A DNA stretch of 24,841 bases, taken from positions 1 to 24,841 of IMG/VR virus record IMGVR_UViG_3300021376_000324; one strand, written 5' to 3'. The position numbers and the translations under genes were made by a program. Below are positions 15,603 to 21,339 of this stretch, in pieces. Numbering within the stretch: position 1 is the first letter of the stretch; every line of letters starts with the position of its first letter. The notes below the pieces were generated by a model. It worked only from the letters and a program-made list of their open reading frames with translations. It searched no databases and was not told the origin of the DNA. The DNA is from a virus.

Positions 15603-16564
15603 GTCGCGCCTATCTGCCCACCTCGCCACTATCTGACCGGCCCATAAGGCTACGGATCAACACGGTGGCAGGCCCGTTACAACTACACGCCGACGCAAAG
15701 ACCGGCCCCCTAGCCTTTTGGAGAGATGACCGGCGGCCGGTAAGTGTCGTTCCCAACGCCTTCGCCCTTCCCGCTGGCCCCGTCGAGGGTGGCGGTACTT
15801 GCCCGCAACTGTCGCCGACGGCGTGCCGAGCGTGCTACGCGGTGCGGCTTGAGGTTGGCCCCTTCGATGACTTCGGGCGCGTGATCGCGCGCAACCTCGA
15901 CACGGTGCGCGGGTTGCGTGTGGCCGGTGGAAAGTACCTCACCGAGGCGTTAGGCGCGTTGGTTGATCGGTCGGCCGCGCTTCAGACTGCCGCGGGCGTG
16001 CGTGTGCCTTCCTTTCGCTGGTTCTCCTCGGGCGACATCTTCGCCCCGTGGCTGGCCGCGGCGGTGCGTGACGTACAGCGGGCGCGCCCGTCGGTGGCCT
16101 TTTGGGGCTATACGCGGTCGGTCAAGTACCTTCCGAACTTGCTCGGCCGGTCGGGCCTTCCCAAAAATGCGCGCTGGTTTGTGAGTGTTGACCCCGAAAA
16201 CGTCGCCACCCACGGCAAGGCCGCAGCGCGCTACGGCTTGCCCGTCGCCTACCTCGCGGCCAACTCGGCCGAGGCGGTCGAGCTGCGTGTCCGTGTCGAG
16301 GAGATGCGCGGCGAAGTGTGGGGCCGCGTGACGTGCCCCGCGGGCGGCGTGTGGGCCGGTGATGGCCTTGGCCCGTCGTATGTCTCCGGCCTCGATGGCC
16401 GCCGCGCTTCACTTGTGCGGGGTCACGTCGCTGGCGCGTGTGCGGCGTGTGGGGCGTGCCTTCCTGCGGGTGCGGTGCGCGACGTGGTTTTCCTCCGCCA
16501 CGGTGGCGCGGGTAGTGCCGAGACTTTTCAACGGCTTGAAGTGCGGCGGGCGGTGCGGGCGTGA
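15599..16564 (+). CDS. GP88-like cysteine-motif protein
   Basis: A 321-residue protein. Near residue 68 it has TCPQLSPTACRACYA (Cys68, Cys76, Cys79), in the middle RWFSSGDIFAPW and FWGYTRSVKYLPNLL, then WFVSVDPEN, and near the C-terminus CAACGAC (Cys281, 284, 287) followed by DVVFLRHG. This order (a CP...C..CYA cluster, an SGD motif, a YTRS motif, an S-x-D motif, a C-terminal Cys cluster and a final V.F..H) is what I recall for the phage GP88-type family, which has no settled function. The clustered cysteines suggest a metal or Fe-S site. It is G+C-rich in coding, like the rest of the island, and overlaps both neighbours (ATGA and GTGA). Confidence 0.6.
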   Translation: MSRAYLPTSPLSDRPIRLRINTVAGPLQLHADAKTGPLAFWRDDRRPVSVVPNAFALPAGPVEGGGTCPQLSPTACRACYAVRLEVGPFDDFGRVIARNLDTVRGLRVAGGKYLTEALGALVDRSAALQTAAGVRVPSFRWFSSGDIFAPWLAAAVRDVQRARPSVAFWGYTRSVKYLPNLLGRSGLPKNARWFVSVDPENVATHGKAAARYGLPVAYLAANSAEAVELRVRVEEMRGEVWGRVTCPAGGVWAGDGLGPSYVSGLDGRRASLVRGHVAGACAACGACLPAGAVRDVVFLRHGGAGSAETFQRLEVRRAVRA

Positions 16565-16755
16565 CCCCGCCGCCTACCCCGTGTGTGTGGTGCGGGCGGG
16601 TGGTCTACGCCGCGGGCGGCGGCGTGTGGGCCGTCGAGGGCGGCGGCGTCGAGGGCGGCGGCGTCGAGGGCGGCGGCGTCGAGTGTGCTGCGCACCCGCT
16701 GGGGCGTGGCCCGCACTTGCCCCGCCACACGATCACCCGCCGCGGCCCCGAGTAG
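16561..16755 (+). CDS. Small Gly-rich protein with CxxC and an internal repeat (64 aa)
   Basis: A 64-residue protein starting with GTG in a GTGA overlap. It begins TPPPTPCVWCGRVVY, so Cys8 and Cys11 form a CxxC knuckle; another Cys and His follow near residues 42-45 (VECAAH), which could complete a zinc site. Between them is a perfect five-residue repeat (GGGVE, three times) encoded by a 15-bp tandem repeat. The repeat probably varies in copy number between relatives. It ends the three-gene unit begun at 15438. Function is unknown, and the reality of this gene is less certain than that of its neighbours. Confidence 0.5.
   Translation: MTPPPTPCVWCGRVVYAAGGGVWAVEGGGVEGGGVEGGGVECAAHPLGRGPHLPRHTITRRGPE
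16633..16683 (+). repeat. 15-bp tandem repeat, 3.4 copies
   Basis: The unit GTCGAGGGCGGCGGC occurs three times exactly (16633-16677), then a partial GTCGAG. It is in frame with the 64-aa gene and adds the residues VEGGG per unit. Such repeats can expand by slippage without breaking the frame. Confidence 0.9.
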
Positions 16756-16853
16756 CCCGCACCCTTCACCCGTCCCCCCCTGTCTGCGTCGGTCTCCGCG
16801 CAACGTGGGGGCCGCTTTTGGGCGGTATCCCCCGCCGAGGCCGCTTCGCGGCG

Positions 16854-16902
16854 TATTTTGTCCCCGTCGGCCACAACGGCCGACCACTACCGAAAGGGTC
16901 AC
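16854..16902 (+). promoter_or_regulatory. Leader cassette 2: -10 box, hairpin, ribosome-binding segment
   Basis: TATTTT (16854-16859) is a -10-like box; the perfect 7-bp hairpin GTCGGCC-ACAAC-GGCCGAC is at 16866-16884; CTACCGAAAGGGTCAC is at 16887-16902, just before the ATG at 16905. Distance from -10 to start is 51 bases, as in cassette 1. The T-rich box also follows a small hairpin (GCCG-CTTCG-CGGC), so it could alternatively be the T tract of a terminator for the upstream unit. Confidence 0.5.
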
Positions 16903-16904
16903 AC

Positions 16905-17147
16905 ATGACAGACACGATTAGCCCCGCGTGCGGGACATTCTTGGGCGAGGCGCAAGCCTGCGAAGTTGCCGCCGTGGTCGCGGTCGAGACCGGCGCGCGG
17001 TACTTCGACGCTCGACCCGCCGAGACAACTTCGCCGCCGATCTTGGTGCTTTCGCTCGTGGTCACACTTGGGGCGTGTTTTCTGCTACTGTCGAAGGTGA
17101 CACGCCGCAACGGGCGGCGGGTCATCTACCGAAAGGGTCACCAATGA
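16905..17147 (+). CDS. Small predicted membrane protein (80 aa)
   Basis: An 80-residue protein. The N-terminal 45 residues are soluble-looking (SPACGTFLGEAQACEVAAVV and on); a hydrophobic segment LVLSLVVTLGACFLLL at about residues 48-63 could span the membrane once; a basic tail follows (KVTRRNGRRVIYRKGHQ), which would favour a cytoplasmic C-terminus. The last third is encoded by the same DNA as the next gene's promoter, hairpin and ribosome-binding segment, so the tail may be partly a by-product of that overlap. ATG at 16905 is chosen from leader cassette 2. The stop overlaps the next start as ATGA. Function is unknown. Confidence 0.5.
   Translation: MTDTISPACGTFLGEAQACEVAAVVAVETGARYFDARPAETTSPPILVLSLVVTLGACFLLLSKVTRRNGRRVIYRKGHQ
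17086..17141 (+). promoter_or_regulatory. Leader cassette 3: extended -10, hairpin, ribosome-binding segment
   Basis: TGC-TACTGT (17083-17091) is an extended -10 element. The hairpin GAC-A-CGCCG, loop CAACGGG, CGGCG-G-GTC occupies 17099-17123 (one mismatch), beginning seven bases after the -10 box. CTACCGAAAGGGTCAC follows at 17126-17141, identical in all 16 bases to cassette 2. The ATG is at 17144. Confidence 0.55.
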
Positions 17148-17620
17148 AGGAAAAAACAACACTTACGGGGGCCGCGGCCCTCGATCTTCTCACGATGGCG
17201 CGAACTTGGCCCGACCTAGAGTGGCGGTCGCCAACTTCCGCCGAAGTCTGGGCCTACGGGGGCGGCGAGATTCACGGCCTTCACGGCACGCAGGTCGAGC
17301 GCGTCGGCACGGGCCAGGACATCTACGACCTTCTCGACGACACATTCCACCTACTGTCGGGCGTGAGCGATCTCAGCGGCTTCGCGCTCGTCACATGGGG
17401 GTGGGCCGCGCCGGTCAACCCCGCGACAGGCGATCTCGACGGCGCGCCGAGTGAGAGCCCCGCCCGCCGCCGCGTGCGTCTATGCGTCTACGTCTCTAAC
17501 GCGGGCGTGTACTCGCGTCTCGCCTTCGAGGACTCGACCGAGGACGTGGACGACAACGGAGAAGCAACCGGCCCGCTCGCGGAAGCCTGCGCGGAAGTCT
17601 GGGCCATGCTGAACTCCTGA
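17144..17620 (+). CDS. Hypothetical protein of the accessory island (158 aa)
   Basis: A 158-residue acidic protein. Features: an N-terminal helix (AAALDLLTMARTW), a Gly/Thr strand region, and a C-terminal part with FALVTWGWAAPVNP, then SPARRRVRLCVYVSN and GVYSRLAFEDS. The 'GWAAPV...P..RRRVRL.V.V...G' pattern recalls uncharacterised actinobacterial phage and plasmid proteins; the basic RRRVRL strand is its most distinctive element. No enzyme motif is seen. ATG at 17144 is fixed by leader cassette 3; the longer in-frame extension is rejected. A strong terminator follows 23 bases after the stop, so it can be expressed as a single-gene unit. Confidence 0.65.
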   Translation: MKEKTTLTGAAALDLLTMARTWPDLEWRSPTSAEVWAYGGGEIHGLHGTQVERVGTGQDIYDLLDDTFHLLSGVSDLSGFALVTWGWAAPVNPATGDLDGAPSESPARRRVRLCVYVSNAGVYSRLAFEDSTEDVDDNGEATGPLAEACAEVWAMLNS

Positions 17621-17643
17621 CGCGAGCCCGCGACACCCGAGAG

Positions 17644-17676
17644 AAGACCCGCGCCACGGCGCGGGTCTTTTCTTTT
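17644..17676 (+). terminator. Rho-independent terminator
   Basis: An 11-12 bp stem (AAGACCCGCGC, loop CACG, GCGCGGGTCTT) is followed by TTCTTTT. It is a strong, textbook terminator placed after the 158-aa gene and before leader cassette 4. Confidence 0.92.
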
Positions 17677-17726
17677 GCCTGGACACCGCGCCGCGCTCAA
17701 TGTCTCACGGCCTCGCCCTTCGCGTG

Positions 17727-17777
17727 TATCATCAGACCTGGCGACGCACTTCGGCGCGCCACTAGCGAAAGGGTCAC
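17727..17777 (+). promoter_or_regulatory. Leader cassette 4: -10 box, hairpin, ribosome-binding segment
   Basis: TATCAT (17727-17732) is a -10 box. The hairpin TGGCG-(A)-CGC, loop ACTTCG, GCG-CGCCA covers 17739-17761 (eight pairs, one bulged A). CTAGCGAAAGGGTCAC at 17762-17777 differs from cassettes 2 and 3 at one base. The ATG is at 17781. Confidence 0.55.
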
Positions 17778-17780
17778 CCA

Positions 17781-18464
17781 ATGAAAGTCATCACCGTACG
17801 AAGCCACAAGGCCGGACAGGGGGCCACGGTTACCGCGTGCGCGCTTGCGCTCGCGGTCGAAGCCACCGGCCGGCGCGTCGCGCTCGCGACGAACGACGAC
17901 GACACGCTCGCGGTCTACGGAGTCGCGACAGGCGACGACCGCCTAAGCGTCGAAGTGAAGCAAGGGCTTCAAGTGTTTGACGCTTCCCGCCTCGGCGATC
18001 TCGACCCGCAAGGCCTAGCCGGCCTGGTGGGTCTGTCTGACGGCCCGCGCCGCCACCGCTTCGACGTTGTGATCACGGACCTACGGGACGCGACACCGAC
18101 GCGCGCAACACTCGCCGCCGTCGGCTTCACCGCGCCCGAGTCCGTCGAAGTAGTGCGGCCCTGCTATCTGGCCCTGCGTCGCTCGACGACCGCCGACAAC
18201 GCCGCGGCCGAGTCGCGCCAACATGTGGCGGTAATCCGCGAGGACGACCGCGCGCTCACCGTCGGCGACGTGAAAAGCGTCCTGCGCCCCGCGGGCGAAG
18301 TGATCGAGATTCCGCACGCCGCAGCCGTGGCGCGCACCGTGGACGCGGGGCTGCTCGCCCACCGGTTGCCGCGCGAGTTTGACGCGCTCGCCGCGTGGGC
18401 CGAGTCGGTGACGACGAGCGACGCGCGCAAGGGCCGCCGCACCGCGAAGAAGGTGACCAAGTGA
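17781..18464 (+). CDS. ParA/MinD-like protein with degenerate P-loop
   Basis: A 227-residue protein with the ParA/MinD start: beta-strand MKVITVRS, then a loop KAGQGATVTACALALAVEA (10-28) where KGGxGKT would be expected, then a helix and 'RRVALATNDD' as the next strand. Residues 94-103 (FDVVITDLRD) take the place of the Walker B strand, and 'VEVVRPCYLALRRS' resembles the later strand of the fold. The catalytic Lys of GKT is missing, so ATP use is doubtful. Related actinobacterial proteins with KGGQG-type loops occur, as I recall, in plasmids and conjugative elements. The C-terminus is basic. It is coupled to the next gene through a GTGA overlap. Confidence 0.62.
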   Translation: MKVITVRSHKAGQGATVTACALALAVEATGRRVALATNDDDTLAVYGVATGDDRLSVEVKQGLQVFDASRLGDLDPQGLAGLVGLSDGPRRHRFDVVITDLRDATPTRATLAAVGFTAPESVEVVRPCYLALRRSTTADNAAAESRQHVAVIREDDRALTVGDVKSVLRPAGEVIEIPHAAAVARTVDAGLLAHRLPREFDALAAWAESVTTSDARKGRRTAKKVTK

Positions 18465-18802
18465 AGCCGCCGCGCTGGAAGGCCGCGCCGCCGCCGCTCG
18501 ACCCGCAGGCCTTCGCCGAAGTGGTCGGCCTGTACGCCGACGAGATCGCCGCAGCCGTTGCCGAGCGTTACGACGACGACCACGACACCGCCGACATTCT
18601 CGCCAAGGCCGCGCTCGACTACGCCGAGGCACTCGCCGACGTGGCCCGGTACTGCGTCGGCGCGCTCGACGAGATGAGCCGGGGCCACTTCGACGCGGAA
18701 GGCCTTGCCGGTGATGTGGACTACTTCGCTATGAACGACCTGCACACCGCGGCTCAGTCGGCTCTTTTCACCTTCGCGCACTCGACCAACCCACCCGACT
18801 AA
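18461..18802 (+). CDS. Hypothetical helical protein paired with the ParA-like gene (113 aa)
   Basis: A 113-residue, acidic, Ala-rich and largely helical protein. A basic, Pro-rich start (KPPRWKAAPPPLDPQAF) leads to helices containing EIAAAVAERYDDDHDTADI, then ALDYAEALADVARYC and MNDLHTAAQSALFTFAH. GTG at 18461 overlaps the stop of the ParA-like gene (GTGA); the longer in-frame version from 18395 is rejected because it lies inside that gene. By position it could be a partner of the ParA-like protein, but no ParB- or CopG-type DNA-binding motif is seen. A strong terminator follows 20 bases after the stop. Confidence 0.6.
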   Translation: MKPPRWKAAPPPLDPQAFAEVVGLYADEIAAAVAERYDDDHDTADILAKAALDYAEALADVARYCVGALDEMSRGHFDAEGLAGDVDYFAMNDLHTAAQSALFTFAHSTNPPD

Positions 18803-18822
18803 CCCGACACCCCACGCGCCAC

Positions 18823-18866
18823 AAGGCCCGCCGACGCTCGACCACCACCGAGCGCGGCGGGCCTTT
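18823..18866 (+). terminator. Rho-independent terminator, long stem
   Basis: The outer 11-bp stem (AAGGCCCGCCG / CGGCGGGCCTT) is continued, after a bulged A, by a 6-bp inner stem (CGCTCG / CGAGCG) around an ACCACCAC loop, then TT. Its outer arms begin with AAGGCCCG, like the terminator at 14785. It closes the ParA-like unit. Confidence 0.85.
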
Positions 18867-19041
18867 CGCACCCGCGAGAAAGACCACGGCCGACGCGCCA
18901 CAAGGCCACCAGGCCGACGACCCGCAGGCCTTCGCCGGACTCTGCCGACACTCGACGCGCGTGCACCAGCGGGGAAGGTAGCGGGCTATGCGGTCGCGCT
19001 CACGGTGTGGGGACACGTCGCGCGGCACACTCGCCCACACC

Positions 19042-19104
19042 CGGCCCCGCTCGACCGGCCCCGCTCGACCCGCTGCCGACCGCCTTCGACCGGCCCCGCT
19101 CACC
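19042..19104 (+). repeat. G+C-rich imperfect repeat, three copies
   Basis: CGGCCCCGCTCGACC occurs at 19042-19056 and again, with a 14-bp period, at 19056-19070. A third, diverged copy (CGGCCCCGCTCACC) is at 19091-19104. They could be iteron-like sites near an origin, but in such G+C-rich DNA they could also be simple low complexity. Confidence 0.5.
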
Positions 19105-19292
19105 GGCGACGCCGCCACCCGCCGACCGAAGTGGCCTCGGCCCCCACGACCGCGAGTGCCCAAGCCCGCACCCGCCCGCGCACGCACCCCCCCCGGCCCC
19201 GTGGGGGGACCCCGTGGGGTATTGTGTAGTTCCCATCCCCGTACGTTTGGGGTGCCCTGAGGGGGTGGTTGTCTGGGTTCCGGCTGTTACCG

Positions 19293-19334
19293 TTGTCCAC
19301 AGCGTCCTGTGGGAAAGTCTCGATGTTATCCACA
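19293..19334 (+). other. Pair of DnaA boxes (putative origin core)
   Basis: TTGTCCACA (19293-19301) and TTATCCACA (19326-19334) are both canonical DnaA boxes, in the same orientation. Each is followed by GCGTC, so the repeated element is TCCACAGCGTC. Their starts are 33 bp apart, close to three helical turns, so DnaA would bind one face. A degenerate inverted copy (CCTGTGGGA) lies between them at 19306-19314. Confidence 0.6.
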
Positions 19335-19788
19335 GCGTCACTTGTCGCGGTTCGTTCTGCGCCGGGGCCACCACATTGTCTCGAGTTGGTGTTTCTCCCG
19401 CCTTCGCTGCCGCTCAGTTGGGTTGCGCTGCGCACTTCGTTCCTTGTGCTTGCGCCTCACTTCGTTGCACGGGCAGACCGCGCCCCTTCCCCCCCAAGTT
19501 GATTAAGGCTCAACCCGTCAGATTCGGCGTCACTACCAGAAAGCCTTGTCCGTGCAGCGTCAATTCACACCTACCTGGCTGCCAGAGCCCGGATCACTCC
19601 CGTGGGCCACCTCTGTTGTGCTTGGCTCACAGGATGTCTCGCCTGTCATTCCCGGGTGGGTGCCGCAACAGATTCAGTAACAGCCAGGTTCTCGGACTGT
19701 CTGTTGGTGCCGAGAAACCCTATTTGACGCGCCTTCCCAGCTGGCTGCTGGGGTGGACGAGACGCAGGATACATCTGAGACTCAAAGG

Positions 19789-19809
19789 TGTCAACGACCT
19801 TTGTTGACA
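19789..19809. promoter_or_regulatory. Perfect 7-bp dyad (possible operator)
   Basis: TGTCAAC (19789-19795) and GTTGACA (19803-19809) are perfect inverted arms with seven bases between them. A second, overlapping inverted pair (AAAGGT / ACCTTT) is present. The symmetry suits a dimeric DNA-binding protein. It lies just before a hairpin and about 90 bp upstream of the next promoter. Confidence 0.45.
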
Positions 19810-19815
19810 AATGAC

Positions 19816-19850
19816 AAGAGCCCCGATCTTGCGGCAGACCGGGGCTCTTT
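19816..19850 (+). terminator. Hairpin terminator, short T tract
   Basis: A perfect 10-bp stem (AAGAGCCCCG / CGGGGCTCTT) with a 14-base loop and only a short TTT at the end. It separates the intergenic region from the replication/packaging block and would insulate the promoter at 19884. Confidence 0.7.
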
Positions 19851-19880
19851 GCGCGTGGGTGTCGGCTGTTACTCGACATA

Positions 19881-19902
19881 TGTTACAGTAGTACACAGGA
19901 GG
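19881..19902 (+). promoter_or_regulatory. Extended -10 promoter and strong ribosome-binding site
   Basis: TGT-TACAGT (19881-19889) is an extended -10 element; no clear -35 box is seen. TGTTAC is repeated at 19867 and 19881, and the palindrome ACATATGT (19876-19883) overlaps the -10 region. AGGAGG (19897-19902) lies five bases before the GTG at 19908. It could drive the coupled block that continues to the terminase genes. Confidence 0.55.
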
Positions 19903-19907
19903 ACATT

Positions 19908-20180
19908 GTGCAAGTAGACCCAACTATTTCCCACGGCACCCTTTACGGCTATGCGGGCCAAGGTTGTCGGTGCGATCGATGCAAAGAAGCTTCAAGGCTC
20001 TATGGGCAGAAGTACCGGTCCACGGAGAACGGCCGCCAAGCATCACGACGATCTGCGGCGCGTAACAACTTCATCCGGCAGAAAGCTTTGGAATGGGTGC
20101 GTCGTGAGCGGCCGGACATGCTAGGCATCTTCGAGCTTCAGTTCCAAGAAATGCTTGACGACAAGAAGGTTAGCGAGTAA
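19908..20180 (+). CDS. Small Cys-motif protein (90 aa), actinophage type
   Basis: A 90-residue protein. Residues 9-26 read HGTLYGYAGQGCRCDRCK, i.e. 'HGT..GY...GCRC..C', a short actinobacterial and actinophage motif with three close cysteines that may bind zinc. A basic helical region follows (EASRLYGQKYRSTENGRQAS), then a C-terminal helix (MLGIFELQFQEML). GTG at 19908 is preferred over the TTG at 19906, which is in another frame; AGGAGG is five bases upstream. It is the first gene after the candidate origin and opens the replication/packaging block, which would suit an early DNA-binding or regulatory role. That role is inference. Confidence 0.7.
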   Translation: MQVDPTISHGTLYGYAGQGCRCDRCKEASRLYGQKYRSTENGRQASRRSAARNNFIRQKALEWVRRERPDMLGIFELQFQEMLDDKKVSE

Positions 20181-20209
20181 TGTCGAACCAAGCGCACAGG
20201 GGAGTCGAA

Positions 20210-20359
20210 ATGCTCGAAGAAATTCGTTACAGGCTACGTTCCGACCTCGAGATCGCCGTCGAGGAACAAGTGAACGTCTGGGCCCACTTCGGTCGTCTTC
20301 AAGCTGAATGTTCCCCGTGGAACAATAAGCAGGAGGCACAAGCCAATGACCATGAATAG
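20210..20359 (+). CDS. Small hypothetical protein (49 aa)
   Basis: A 49-residue protein, mostly one charged helix (MLEEIRYRLRSDLEIAVEEQ, then VNVWAHFGRLQAEC). ATG at 20210 is chosen because AGGGGAG (20198-20204) is five bases upstream. The ATG at 20180, in a TAATG overlap with the previous stop, is in the same frame and would give 59 residues; either is possible. The end overlaps the exonuclease gene by 14 bases. Similar 'LRSDLEI' small proteins occur in actinophages as I recall; function is unknown. Confidence 0.6.
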   Translation: MLEEIRYRLRSDLEIAVEEQVNVWAHFGRLQAECSPWNNKQEAQANDHE

Positions 20360-21005
20360 TCCCCAAACCTTCTTCGTGACCGACGTCGAAACATCCGGCG
20401 TCGATCCGATGGAAGACGCCATCTTTACCCTCGGGTGCGTTGCTGTCACCTACGACGGCCAATACGCAATCATCGAGGGCAACTACTTCTACGAACCCAT
20501 CGACCAGGAGGAGTGGATTACCACCACCCGCTGGTTGCACACGATCATGGAACCCCAGTCGACCCTATCGTGGTGGCTGCGTCAGCCCATCGACGTACAG
20601 AAGGCCGCATGGCGCGAACCCAGGGCGCGCTTGCGCTACAACGAGGTCGGATCGCTGTTCTGCGACTTTGTTGCAGGGATGACCGCGCACCTCACCACCA
20701 AACCGATCTTCGCGGCCAGCCCCGCCAGCTTCGACTTACCGTTTGTTGACCGGCTGCTGCGCGATTCCGGCGAGAAGAACCCGTTTGACTACCGCACGCT
20801 GTGCATCCGCTCGATGGCTTACGGCCAGCAGCGGGGTGAGTCATGGGGCTTGAACGGGTGGCAAAACAGATCGCAAGCACCTCACCACGCGCTCTACGAC
20901 GCCTACGGCGCAGCACAAGACCTTGTCGATCTGCTGACTGGCCGCGACGAAAGCGCATACGAAGACCAGCTAAACCTCAAGTACACGGGGTCGAGCGATG
21001 AGTAA
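20346..21005 (+). CDS. DnaQ-like (DEDDh) 3'-5' exonuclease
   Basis: A 219-residue protein of the DEDDh exonuclease family, which removes nucleotides from 3' ends using two metal ions. Motif I is FFVTDVETSG with Asp13 and Glu15; motif II contains Asp130 (SPASFDLPFVDRLL); motif III is HHALYDAYGAAQDLVDLL, giving His180 and Asp185. The middle (residues 55-110) is an insertion rich in Trp and Arg, also found in relatives of the RNase T/DnaQ group. AGGAGG at 20331-20336 is nine bases before the ATG at 20346. It could proofread for a host or phage polymerase, or resect ends for the RecT protein. The stop overlaps the next gene by eight bases. Confidence 0.85.
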   Translation: MTMNSPQTFFVTDVETSGVDPMEDAIFTLGCVAVTYDGQYAIIEGNYFYEPIDQEEWITTTRWLHTIMEPQSTLSWWLRQPIDVQKAAWREPRARLRYNEVGSLFCDFVAGMTAHLTTKPIFAASPASFDLPFVDRLLRDSGEKNPFDYRTLCIRSMAYGQQRGESWGLNGWQNRSQAPHHALYDAYGAAQDLVDLLTGRDESAYEDQLNLKYTGSSDE

Positions 21006-21339
21006 CCAGATGATGCTCTGGCCTGAGGGGGGCAGCCGGTACTACAAGGGCCCTAAGCAGATGACCCGCTGGTCAGATCCGGCTACAAGCTTTCAGGCGG
21101 CGGCATCCGTCGATCTCACCAAAGGCCAAAAGATCGTCATGGCCGCCTTCCGTGTGCGGAGCCAGATGACCGACGACGAACTTGTCAACCTGGTGGCCGA
21201 ACTGCGTCTTAAGTTGAGCCCCTCGGGTTGCCGGTCGCGGCGTAAAGAGCTCGTTGATCTCGGAATGCTTCGCGATTCCGGGGTGAAAGCCTTGACACCA
21301 CACAAAAGAACCACCACCGTATGGGAGATAGTCCAATGA
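20998..21339 (+). CDS. Putative winged-helix DNA-binding protein (113 aa)
   Basis: A 113-residue protein. After a short Trp/Gly-rich start come SDPATSFQAAASVDLTKGQK, then MTDDELVNLVAEL and LSPSGCRSRRKELVDLGMLR, ending TVWEIVQ. This order (helix, helix, 'SPSGxRxRRxELVxLGxxRD', beta-wing ending 'VWE') is the winged-helix layout I recall from many small actinophage proteins near replication genes. The SGCRSRR segment would be the recognition helix. The start overlaps the exonuclease stop by eight bases and the stop overlaps the SSB start as ATGA, so it is translationally tied to both. Confidence 0.65.
   Translation: MSNQMMLWPEGGSRYYKGPKQMTRWSDPATSFQAAASVDLTKGQKIVMAAFRVRSQMTDDELVNLVAELRLKLSPSGCRSRRKELVDLGMLRDSGVKALTPHKRTTTVWEIVQ

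Larger units (their letters stand above)
18867..19815. other. Long intergenic region, candidate replication origin
   Basis: About 950 bp with no convincing gene on either strand; open frames here are Pro/Arg/Gly-rich and look like by-products of base composition. The left part (to about 19240) is extremely G+C-rich, with tandem-like repeats and a run GGGGGGACCCCGTGGGG. A -10-like TATTGT lies at 19220-19225. The right part (19270-19815) is less G+C-rich and holds two DnaA boxes and a dyad. I see no tRNA. The composition change, DnaA boxes and position between an accessory island and a replication/packaging block fit an origin, but this is inference. Confidence 0.4.

Noticed and set aside
16528-16902. 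Minus-strand open frames opposite the tandem-repeat gene
   Set aside because: They are products of the repeat and high G+C content, without start signals.
16359-16904. Upstream extension of the 80-aa gene
   Set aside because: It lies inside the GP88-like and repeat-containing genes in another frame; the leader cassette places the start at 16905.
14785-18866. Island as an integrated transposon or integron
   Set aside because: No transposase, integrase, terminal inverted repeats or target duplications were seen at its edges.
19042-19104. Possible CRISPR-like or true iteron array
   Set aside because: Only two good copies, no regular spacers and no cas genes; kept only as a repeat, since low-complexity G+C-rich DNA can explain it.
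18768-19187. Minus-strand open frame of 139 residues
   Set aside because: Gly/Arg-rich composition, runs through the terminator at 18823 and has no start signal.
19500-19800. Possible tRNA gene in the lower-G+C part of the intergenic region
   Set aside because: No acceptor stem with a matching T-arm (GTTCGANNCC-type) and anticodon arm could be assembled.
19007-19807. 266-residue plus-strand open frame across the intergenic region
   Set aside because: It is Pro/Arg/Ser/Cys-rich with no domain pattern, no ribosome-binding site, and crosses the DnaA boxes; it is explained by the G+C-rich DNA.
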